NCBI GenBank assembly: GCA_963772445.1
Contig: CAVYXK010000001.1
Coordinates: forward strand, 620,001-684,000
Source: CAVYXK01 sp963772445
GTDB lineage: Bacteria; Pseudomonadota; Alphaproteobacteria; Acetobacterales; Acetobacteraceae
Length of the DNA stretch: 64,000 nt
Direction of reading: 5' to 3'
Positions 9,129 to 16,580 of this stretch are shown here, one piece after another (within the stretch, counting starts at the first letter, position 1; each line of letters starts with the position of its first letter). The translations under genes and the position numbers were made by a program. The notes under the pieces were generated by a model that saw only the letters and a program-made list of their open reading frames with translations, made no database searches and was not told where the DNA came from.

Positions 9129-10078
9129 ACCCTGGTTCCCTTCTTGATCATCAAGCGCATCGAAAGCACGCCGAAAAGCCAGGAAATGCCGGCGTACCCC
9201 AGCAGGAAGCGGCCGCGCGGATCACTGACAAGCAGGTCCAGGTAGCCCGGGCGGATGAATGATAGTACGACCGCCATGAAGAAGGGCAGCCCGCCTACGA
9301 CCTGGGCAGACAGCTTCGCCTCCCCGGCCAACGCTTTCGCCCGGCCGGCAATGGCGATCCGCTGCCTGATCGTATCGCCCATGGTCTCGATTGTTTCGGC
9401 AAGACGCCCGCCCGATTTCGTCTGCACTGACAGGGTCACGGCGAAAATTGCGTATTCCGGCACGCGTGTTCGCTGGTAGATATTCAGCACGGCTTCATCG
9501 GCAGGCCGGCCAAGCCCCAGCTCGGCGACGGCGCGGACGAACTCGCCCCGTGTCGGTTCCTGCATTTCCCGCGACAGGATACGGAACCCCTCGCTCACCG
9601 GCATGCCCGCACGTACGCATCCGACTACCAGTTGGATAGTATCCGGAAGCTGCCGCAGAAGCCGGTCGGCGTAGCGCTCCCGTTGCCAGCCAAACAGGAA
9701 CCGAATGGCAAACAGCGCGGTAAACGGCGCCGAGGCGAGTGCCAGCCAGAGCGGTGCCGCCAGCCGGTCCACCAGAAACATCGCAAAGGCGAGAAGAATG
9801 CCGGCGATGACCGTTCGCGAGGCCGGCCAACTCAGCGAAGCCTCCGGATCATAGCGGAGCAGCGCGTAAATCAGGTTGCGCCGGCGCCCATCGAACGCAT
9901 TCTGCCGCCGGATGCCCCGGCGCTGCTCCGGCATCGCGGATCGATCATGTAGTCCGAGCGTCGCCACCTGAAGCTGGCAATTCAGTCGCCGCCGGCGCCC
10001 ATCCTCGCGCAGCACGAACGCGCTGCCGCAGAATGCCGCTATCAGCATAACAACAGGGGCGATCAGGCCCGGCGGCAC
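9125..10078 (-). CDS. tadB: TadB, type II secretion F-domain platform protein
   Basis: 317 aa, membrane protein paired with TadC. The T2SSF motif is visible as QLPDTIQLVVGCVRAGMPVSEGF, with the following RILSREMQEPTRGEFVRAVAELGLGRPADEA and VQTKSGGRLAETIETMGDTIRQR. Hydrophobic segments lie at the N-terminus, the middle (IAGILLAFAMFLVDRLAAPLW) and the end. It sits 2 bp after cpaF and overlaps tadC by 4 nt. Confidence 0.93.
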   Translation of the reverse strand: MPPGLIAPVVMLIAAFCGSAFVLREDGRRRRLNCQLQVATLGLHDRSAMPEQRRGIRRQNAFDGRRRNLIYALLRYDPEASLSWPASRTVIAGILLAFAMFLVDRLAAPLWLALASAPFTALFAIRFLFGWQRERYADRLLRQLPDTIQLVVGCVRAGMPVSEGFRILSREMQEPTRGEFVRAVAELGLGRPADEAVLNIYQRTRVPEYAIFAVTLSVQTKSGGRLAETIETMGDTIRQRIAIAGRAKALAGEAKLSAQVVGGLPFFMAVVLSFIRPGYLDLLVSDPRGRFLLGYAGISWLFGVLSMRLMIKKGTRV

Positions 10079-10080
10079 CG

Positions 10081-11433
10081 CTAAACCTCCCGCGTCGCCT
10101 CGGTCCAGGCACGCTCCAGCCCGAAATAGGCCAGGCGGTCCAGGAAGGCCGGGAACGGATGCGGCGCCACATAGGTGCCGGCGATGCGACCTTCCTTGTC
10201 TTCCTCTTTGAATTCGAACAGCACGATGTCATTGGTGGTAATTACGTCGCCTTCCAGCCCGCAGATTTCGGTGATCTGCATCAGGCGGCGAACACCATCG
10301 CGCATCCGTTCCACCTGTACGATCAGGTCGAGCGCGCTGACGATCTGCGACCGGATCGCTCGCACCGGCAGATTGCCATGCGCCATCTGCAGCATGTTCT
10401 CGACCCGCATCAGCGCGTCGCGGGCGCTGTTGGCGTGAACGGTGGAAATCGAGCCGTCATGCCCAGTGTTCATCGCCTGCAACATGTCGAAGGCTTCCTC
10501 GCCACGAACCTCGCCCACGATGATGCGGTCGGGGCGCATCCTCAGCGCGTTCCTGACCAGGTCCCGCTGCGTCACCTGCCCGGTGCCCTCCAGGCTCGGC
10601 GGCCGCGTCTCCAGCCGGATCACGTGCGGCTGCTGCAATTGCAGCTCCGCTGCATCTTCGATGGTGACGAGCCGTTCCTTGTGACTGATGAAATGGCTCA
10701 TGGCGTTCATCAGCGTGGTCTTGCCGGAGCCGGTGCCGCCGGAAATCAACACATTGAGCCGGCAGCGGGCCGCGATTTTCAGCAGCCGCGCCACCCCGCT
10801 CGTTAAGGTCCCGTTCTCCACCATCGCTGCAAAGTCGAGGCGGCGTTTGGGGAACTTGCGGATGGAGATGCACGGGCTGTCAATCGCCAGCGGCGGGAAG
10901 ATCACATTCACCCGGCTGCCGTCCGGCAGGCGCGCATCCACCATCGGGCTGGATTCGTCGATCCGCCGCCCGACCTGGGCCGCGATCTTCTGGGCAATGG
11001 TGATGATGTGGTCGGCGTCGCGGAAGCGTATACCCGACCGCTCCAGCATCCCCTTCCGTTCCACATACACCATGGTCGGGCTGTTCACCATGATGTCGCT
11101 GACCTCGTCGTCCTGCAGCAGGGCCTGGAGCGGCCCGTATCCGGTCATGTCGTTGGCAAGTTCTTCCGCCAGGCGAGCCTGCGCGTGTCCGGAAAGCTCC
11201 AGCCGGTCCTGATTGGCGATTTCGTGGATAAGCTGCTCGACCTCGCGCTGCAGCTCCTCTGTCGTCAGGCTGGCCGCCGCCGATGGATCGATCTGCTTGA
11301 GCACACGCTCCCGCACCTCAGCCTTTACCACACCAGGTCTGGTATCCTCCACCGGCAGTGGTTCCGCTTCAAGGTAGTTCACCTGCTCGACGGCTTGTTC
11401 TGGCGCCAGGGCGAGCTTGCCAAATACTTTCAT
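10081..11433 (-). CDS. cpaF: CpaF/TadA secretion ATPase
   Basis: 450 aa cytoplasmic motor ATPase of the Flp pilus. Walker A is ISGGTGSGKTTLMNAM; the Asp/His boxes and Walker B follow (VTIEDAAELQLQQPHVIRLE, then RPDRIIVGEVRGEEAFDMLQAMNTGHDGSISTVHAN). The N-terminal domain (LQALLQDDEVSDIMVNSP) is the TadA type. The start at 11433 overlaps the end of cpaE by 4 nt. No inactivating change is seen, unlike cpaC and the cpaD-like gene upstream in the operon. Confidence 0.95.
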   Translation of the reverse strand: MKVFGKLALAPEQAVEQVNYLEAEPLPVEDTRPGVVKAEVRERVLKQIDPSAAASLTTEELQREVEQLIHEIANQDRLELSGHAQARLAEELANDMTGYGPLQALLQDDEVSDIMVNSPTMVYVERKGMLERSGIRFRDADHIITIAQKIAAQVGRRIDESSPMVDARLPDGSRVNVIFPPLAIDSPCISIRKFPKRRLDFAAMVENGTLTSGVARLLKIAARCRLNVLISGGTGSGKTTLMNAMSHFISHKERLVTIEDAAELQLQQPHVIRLETRPPSLEGTGQVTQRDLVRNALRMRPDRIIVGEVRGEEAFDMLQAMNTGHDGSISTVHANSARDALMRVENMLQMAHGNLPVRAIRSQIVSALDLIVQVERMRDGVRRLMQITEICGLEGDVITTNDIVLFEFKEEDKEGRIAGTYVAPHPFPAFLDRLAYFGLERAWTEATREV

Positions 11434-12680
11434 GACCTGAACATCCTTCCCAGCCAGGAACTGGGCCCGCGGGTGTGGATGCCGGCAATTTCACGCACTA
11501 TCGGCGCCAGATGCCGGCGCAGCGCCGGCAACCGGCGTATCGCGGGAATGCCGAGGTTGACGGCCTCCGTCATGCGCTTTCCCAGATCCGGAATCACGAT
11601 ATCGGGCGAAGCCCCAAGCCCCTTTTCGACCATCGGCAGTTTCAGCCCGCCCGCGCGGTCGGCACGGTTCAGCACCGTGAACATCTGGTTCGACTTGGCA
11701 ATTTCCATCACCATGGCCCGTAGCGCCCGGGCATTGCGCAGTCCGGTGACTTCCGCTTCCAGCAGCACCAGCACGTGGCGGGCGAGCGAGATCACCGGCC
11801 GCATCGCCACCGGCAGCGGTACCGGAACGTCGATGACGATATAGTTGAACTTGTGCCGCAGCAGCGCGAGCACGTGCCTGACCCCCGCCTCGGTGATCTG
11901 AAGATCGGCGTCGATGGCCTCGTCTGCGGCGATCAGGCGAACCCGCTGATCCACCTCGATCGCGGCGCGTTCCAGCAACAGGATGTCGGCCCGGAGCGGG
12001 TCTTCCAGCGCGATCCGCAGCCCGGGGCCGGGGCGCGCGCCCAGCATCACCGCCGCTTCGCCGTTCTGCAGATGGAGATCGAGCAGAGCCACCGTCGCTT
12101 TGGTGGTATCCGCAAGCTGCAGCGCCAGGTTCACCGCGATGCTGGTGGCGCCGGCCCCTCCCTGCGCGCCGCAGACCGCCACCACGTGCCCGCCGCGCGT
12201 CGCCTCCGCGTCGGCCTCGCTGCCGGCCAGATGCGGCCGCAGCAACGTCTGCACGGCATCGCGCGTCAACGGCTTCGGAAGATACTCGGTTACCCCCATG
12301 CTGTTCACCAGCAGGCGATAAAAACCGATATCGGTGCTCTCGCCGATGACCGTGACCACGACATCCGGCGGGCAGACCCGCGACAGTGCTTCCAGGCTGG
12401 CCACCGGATCATCGATCCCGGAGACATCCACAACCAGGGCGGTGAGATCGGTATCCTTCTGCAGGAAACGCACCGCGTTCTGTAGCGTGCCGTGCTTGAT
12501 CTCCAGTTTCTGCTCGATCTGCTCGAGCCCGGTTTGCAGCGCCGCCGCGCTGACATCGTCATCGATGAAAGCGACGATCCGGCGCCGGAGCCCGACAGAC
12601 GGGATCGGGTCCACCGCCACGCTCCGGGCAACCTCCGGATCGGTGCGGGTCAGATCGTTACTGTCCAGCATTGCCCCCAC
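11430..12680 (-). CDS. cpaE: CpaE/TadZ pilus-localisation ATPase
   Basis: 416 aa. An N-terminal receiver-like domain (RRIVAFIDDDVSAAALQTGLEQ, LRPHLAGSEA at the junction) is followed by a ParA/MinD-type domain with the deviant Walker A AVCGAQGGAGATSIAVNLA and the downstream LLDLHLQNGEAAVML and YIVIDVPVPL. TadZ proteins place the Flp assembly apparatus at a cell pole. The start overlaps the end of the cpaD-like gene by about 23 nt and the end overlaps cpaF by 4 nt. Confidence 0.92.
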   Translation of the reverse strand: MGAMLDSNDLTRTDPEVARSVAVDPIPSVGLRRRIVAFIDDDVSAAALQTGLEQIEQKLEIKHGTLQNAVRFLQKDTDLTALVVDVSGIDDPVASLEALSRVCPPDVVVTVIGESTDIGFYRLLVNSMGVTEYLPKPLTRDAVQTLLRPHLAGSEADAEATRGGHVVAVCGAQGGAGATSIAVNLALQLADTTKATVALLDLHLQNGEAAVMLGARPGPGLRIALEDPLRADILLLERAAIEVDQRVRLIAADEAIDADLQITEAGVRHVLALLRHKFNYIVIDVPVPLPVAMRPVISLARHVLVLLEAEVTGLRNARALRAMVMEIAKSNQMFTVLNRADRAGGLKLPMVEKGLGASPDIVIPDLGKRMTEAVNLGIPAIRRLPALRRHLAPIVREIAGIHTRGPSSWLGRMFRS

Positions 12681-13782
12681 CTTGCGTAGGCGCCTGCTCT
12701 GTGGGGATGACAGTCACGTCCAGCGTGTTGAGCGTCGGCAGCGGCGGGCGTTTGCCCTCGAAAAGCCGGTCCACGGGGCTCGCTGCCTCCGGGCCGACCG
12801 TTGTGCCTTCCCCGGTGCCGGCGACCAGATCACGCGGGTTCGCAACCATGGCGCGCAAATTGGCGTCGTTCGCGCCACCATATCGGTCCAGGCTCCAGGT
12901 GCCCGGCTTGTCGAACGGATAGTCCGGCGTGCAACCAGCTTGCGTCAGGAAAGTCCTGGAAAGGAGGACGGATGTAGCCTGAAACCTTTCGGTGCGGTCC
13001 AGAGGGTTCAACTCCCTCCCGGTAAAGGCGCAGCCCGCCGGCCGGAAGCGAGCCTTGCACGGGTGACGGCGACGCCGCTCGTGAAGCGTAGGCAGCAGGT
13101 ACCGAAGCCCGGGGTTGAGCCCCGACATCATGTTCGTGCTGGAGCCTTCGGCGTGTTGGGTCCGGGGGCAGCATCGACAGGACTGCAAATGGCGAGGTCC
13201 TGCCGATCCGGCCGGGGTCTGAGAGCCGGGCAGAGGTACGGGAGGGAACGCCAGGAAACCTGAGAGATCCCGTGCGTGCCCATGTGCAAACTGCCGGAGA
13301 GGGGCATACCGGCTGACCAAAGAGCCCAGGTCCGGAGGCGGCCCCCTGCCGCGCCGGGAGCGCTTCGGCGAACACGAAGACGGGGGAGCATGTGGAGCCC
13401 GGAACCGAATCCATAAGGGACCGGGAATGCACGCGCAGGAAGTCGTAGCGCCTTCATCGGTACCTCGTGAAGTCGGGGAACCGGGACTCACCGGGACCCG
13501 ATGGAGGGAAGGGAGGCGCCACGGAGAGAGAACCGTTGGCCGGAAACACGGGAGGGGACACTGAACCCCGCAAACCTGTCCACACAAGGACGACGGATAG
13601 CCGACTTGGCGAGGCGGCGGCGCGAGGTAGCGTTCATCGCTACACGGCCGCTGGCGAAACTCTCTCGTGAAGAACCGGATGCGGGAAACCTGCTCGTCCG
13701 GGTCTGTGAGGGGTGGGGGTGGTAACATCCCCACCTACTCGGCAACGGTCAGAAGCAGCAAGAGCCAGGGCCAGCGCGGCAT
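12658..13782 (-). pseudogene. CpaD-like pilus lipoprotein gene interrupted by a group II intron
   Basis: The C-terminal part (12658 to ~12936) reads CTPDYPFDKPGTW, then NDANLRAMVANPRDLVAG, the signature of CpaD-like proteins. The missing N-terminus lies across the intron at ~13741-13782 and reads MPRWPWLLLLLTVA from ATG 13782. Removing the intervening ~804 bp restores one frame of about 106 codons, with LLLLLTVAGCTPDYPF making a textbook lipobox (VAGC). CpaD is an outer-membrane or periplasmic partner of the CpaC secretin. The intron is in the opposite orientation to the gene, so it cannot be spliced from this mRNA and the gene is probably inactive. Confidence 0.82.
12929..13743 (+). mobile_element. 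ORF-less group II intron
   Basis: Positions 13671-13705 fold as a group II domain V (AGAACCGGATGCGGGAAACC... closing with CTCGTCCGGGTCT). This is followed by a domain VI-like hairpin at about 13711-13735 (GTGGGG/CCCCAC with a bulged A). The 5' part begins at GTGCAACC (12929) or at TTGCGTCAGG (12940). The exact ends are uncertain within about 10 nt, because the interrupted gene can be rejoined in frame in more than one way. No reverse transcriptase is encoded in the ~810 bp, so mobility would need a maturase in trans. Confidence 0.8.
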
Positions 13783-13879
13783 GAGCGTCCTCATTTCAGA
13801 TGCTATGAGGAAGGACACTGCCGGGCGAATTGTGCAGACTGGCGGGCGTCCGAAATCAACACCAAAGGAGCCTGCCATC

Positions 13880-15016
13880 ATGCAAAGCGAGGACACGATC
13901 TACGTCGCCATCGAACTCAGCTTCTCATCGTGGCTCGTCGCCATACGCTGGCCTGGAGCCGAGAAATCGCGACTGCACCGCGTGGCGGGTGGCGACACAG
14001 CCGCACTACTGGCACTGATCGCAGAGCAGCGCTCGCATCTCAGCGATAAGCTGGGCAGGATTGCGCACGTGATCTGCTGTTTCGAGGCGGGCCGGGATGG
14101 GTTCTGGCTCCAGCGGCTGCTCTCCGCCAGCGGCGTCGCCGTCCACGTGCTCGAGCCGACCAGCATCCTGGTGAACCGCCGCGCGCGCCGGGCTAAAACC
14201 GACCGGCTCGACGCCGAGGGTATGCTGCGCCTGCTCTCCGCCTGGCTGGGAGGAGATCGCCAACTATGCAGCATGGTGCGTGTACCGACACCGGATGAGG
14301 AGGATGCCAAACGGCCGCACCGCGAGCGCCAGCACCTGGTGCAAGAGAAATTGCGAATCGAGAACAGGATCGAGGCGCTGCTGTTCACGCAGGGCATCCG
14401 GGGAAGGCCATCGCTGCGCTCATGGGACCGCGACCTTGCGGAGCTGCACACCGGCGACGGGCGCGCGCTGCCGCCTCTGCTGCGAGCCGAGCTGGACCGC
14501 TTGCGGCGCCGGCTCGTCTTGGTGCTGGAGCTGATCCGCGAGGTCGAGGCCGAGCGCGCTGATACGCTTGCCGAGACCGCCGAAGACGTAATGACCCAGA
14601 AGATCGTGGCGCTGCAGCGCATCTATGGTATCGGTATGAACTTCGCGGCCGTGCTGGTACGTGAGATATTCTACCGCTCCTTCGACAACCGTCGTCAACT
14701 CGCCAGCTATGTCGGTATCGCGCCGATGCCCTACCAGAGTGGCGGCATGGATCGCGACCGAAGCATCAGCCGTGCGGGCAATCCGCGGGCGCGCACGACA
14801 CTCGTCCAGATCGCGTGGCTGTGGCTTCGCTATCAGCCAGGCAGCGCGCTCGCCACGTGGTTTCGCGAGCGCGTCGGCTCCCTGCAAGGGCGCACGCGGC
14901 GGATCGCCATTGTGGCGATGGCGAGAAAGCTGCTCATCGCGCTCTGGCGCTATGTCGAGACCGGCGCGTTGCCGAATGGCGTCGTGCTCAGGGCGAATGC
15001 AGACGCTGCCGTGTAA
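13880..15016 (+). CDS. IS110-family transposase (DEDD/serine type)
   Basis: 378 aa. ATG 13880 has AAAGGAG at 13864-13870. The N-terminal RuvC-like domain (IYVAIELSFSSWLVAIRWPG, CFEAGRDGFWLQRLL, KTDRLDAEGMLRLL) has the family's acidic residues, with Glu at the first position. The C-terminal transposase_20 domain (IYGIGMNFAAVLVREIF, LASYVGIAPMPYQSGG, RAGNPRARTTLVQ) contains the Ser expected to be the nucleophile. IS110 transposases are guided by an element-encoded structured RNA. The last 41 nt of the gene are repeated 340 bp downstream. Confidence 0.93.
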   Translation: MQSEDTIYVAIELSFSSWLVAIRWPGAEKSRLHRVAGGDTAALLALIAEQRSHLSDKLGRIAHVICCFEAGRDGFWLQRLLSASGVAVHVLEPTSILVNRRARRAKTDRLDAEGMLRLLSAWLGGDRQLCSMVRVPTPDEEDAKRPHRERQHLVQEKLRIENRIEALLFTQGIRGRPSLRSWDRDLAELHTGDGRALPPLLRAELDRLRRRLVLVLELIREVEAERADTLAETAEDVMTQKIVALQRIYGIGMNFAAVLVREIFYRSFDNRRQLASYVGIAPMPYQSGGMDRDRSISRAGNPRARTTLVQIAWLWLRYQPGSALATWFRERVGSLQGRTRRIAIVAMARKLLIALWRYVETGALPNGVVLRANADAAV

Positions 15017-15655
15017 AGATGTCCGGGATTGCCGCCAGCGCCGTCTTCGCCGGCGGCGATACGGGGAGCGCGACCGTCTTCCTCTTTGGGGGCCTCGCAG
15101 CCGCCCGCGTTTCAGGTGGGTCGCGTCTCACCGGTGCGACGCCTCGTGCATGAGGCATTATGGTGCCGGGCAATATCGCCCCGGACCGCATGTAAGGTGA
15201 CGCAGTTGCTTTTGCTGCGAGCTAAGGTGCACCGGACCCGTAGGATCAGTCACACTCGGCCAATCTCAATCGCCAAGAACGGAGGCTTGCATTGCAGAAA
15301 CGCTGTTGACAGTCGATGGCGTCGTGCTCAGGGCGAATGCAGACGCTGCCGTGTAAAGATGTCCGGGATTGCCGCCAGCGCCGTCTTCGCCGGCGGCGAT
15401 ACGGGGAGCGCGACCGTCTTCCTCTTTGGGGGCCTCGCAGCCGCCCGCGTTTCAGGTGGGTCGCGTCTCACCGGTGCGACGCCTCGTGCATGAGGCATTA
15501 TGGTGCCGGGCAATATCGCCCCGGACCGCATGTAAGGTGACGCAGTTGCTTTTGCTGCGAGCTAAGGTGCACCGGACCCGTAGGATCAGTCACACTCGGC
15601 CAATCTCAATCGCCAAGAACGGAGGCTTGCATTGCAGAAACGCTGTTGACAGTCG
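14976..15655. repeat. 340-bp perfect-looking tandem duplication of the IS110 right end
   Basis: 14976-15315 and 15316-15655 match base for base by eye. Each copy holds the final 41 nt of the transposase gene plus ~300 nt of non-coding DNA ending GTTGACAGTCG. In IS1111-type members of the IS110 family the guide RNA is encoded between the transposase stop and the right end, so this duplication would double such a locus; that role is inferred. Confidence 0.93.
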
Positions 15656-15890
15656 AAGCCTCATGTAAGGATGAATCCGGCATCAATCCCGGCCCCGGTT
15701 GCCGGCGCGACCTGCCGGCCGAACAGGATCCGATCGAGGTCGGTCGCCGGCCGGAAATGGTCGGTTGGCGCCCGCAAAGCCTGAGGGCTCGATACCGGCT
15801 GCACGACATAAGGCGTGACGATGATCACCAGCTCGCTATCCCCGCGCTGAAAACTGTTGGACTTGAACAGCTCAAGACTCCCCTCATTTA

Positions 15891-16260
15891 TCAAACCGGT
15901 CCGAAAACGTCTGCGAAGAGAGGTTGCTCGTGCAGCATTTGGGAGAAGCGCTGCATCAATGGGCGCAGCCAGTCGTCACGCATGGTCGGGATGAGGTCAT
16001 AGAGCAGGCAGCCCTGGCGGAACAACGAATGGGCACGGCGTTTGGCGGTGTTGGTCTTGAGCATCCGATCATAACCCAAGGCTTCGCCGGCGGCCCCCAG
16101 CAAGGTCAGCAGGACGACGGCGAATGCGTTGATCAGCCATAGCCGGTCACGCCGCTCGGGGGATTTGACACGGATGATGCCCAGACCCATGCCGAAGCGC
16201 AGGTCCTTGCTGTCGCGTAAGCTGCATTCGATATCCCATCCATGATACCGCTGATAGTTT
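15891..16260 (-). pseudogene. IS4-family transposase, C-terminal remnant
   Basis: The minus-strand frame reads YHGWDIECSLRDSKDLRFGM, then PERRDRLWLINAFAVVLLTLLGAAGEALG and KRRAHSLFRQGCLLYDLIPTMR to a stop at 15891. This is the conserved end of IS4-type transposases, containing the Y..W.IE catalytic-Glu region. The first two catalytic aspartates are missing: upstream of about 16260 the frame is open but loses homology. It cannot be active alone. Confidence 0.75.
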
Positions 16261-16334
16261 AACCGACTCGCCGGGACCGCCCATACTCGGCCGCGAGGCG
16301 CTTCGAGCGCTGGTTCGCTGGCTGGGATCACGCG

Positions 16335-16580
16335 ATGAACGAGGCCGGTCGACCGGTATGGCAGATGTTGCCCGACGACCGGCGACGCACGGTGCTGCGT
16401 GCACTGACGCTGATGACACTTCGCCAGAGCCGCGCGGTGGTTGTGGCCGGGGAGTCCAATCATGGTGAGCGAGGTTTGGTGTCCGGCGCCCCACGGCATG
16501 GTGTCGGACAAGATCCACCGTCGGCATCGGGAGCGGATGGCGATAGTCTACATTCGCCAGTCCACGCTTCAGCAGGTTGA
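16335..16580 (+). CDS. Small hypothetical protein upstream of the recombinase
   Basis: 81 aa from ATG 16335, overlapping the recombinase start in another frame. The core AMNEAGRPVWQMLPDDRRRT and ALTLMTLRQSRAVVVAGE looks protein-like. The same frame continues upstream of the ATG (RRFERWFAGWDH), so the true start may have been lost at the IS4 junction. Small genes commonly precede such recombinases in other genomes, but I do not recognise a named family. It could be non-coding. Confidence 0.35.
   Translation: MNEAGRPVWQMLPDDRRRTVLRALTLMTLRQSRAVVVAGESNHGERGLVSGAPRHGVGQDPPSASGADGDSLHSPVHASAG

Larger units (their letters stand above)
13783..15655 (+). mobile_element. IS110-family insertion element with tandemly duplicated right end
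   Basis: The element lies between the stop of cpaC (15661) and the start of the cpaD-like gene (13782). It contains one transposase gene, ~97 bp of leader and a long 3' non-coding region. No terminal inverted repeats were found, as expected for IS110 elements. The right end (~15290-15315 and again ~15630-15655, ending CGCTGTTGACAGTCGA) appears twice because of a 340-bp tandem duplication. The left boundary is inferred from the neighbouring gene and is approximate. Confidence 0.75.

Noticed and set aside
12658..13734. Single 358-codon minus-strand protein through the intron
   Set aside because: Only the last ~90 codons show CpaD-like homology; the rest is the antisense of a group II intron.
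14976..15655. CRISPR or other repeat array
   Set aside because: There are only two units of 340 bp with no short repeats and spacers; it is a simple tandem duplication of an IS end. No CRISPR array was seen anywhere in the window.
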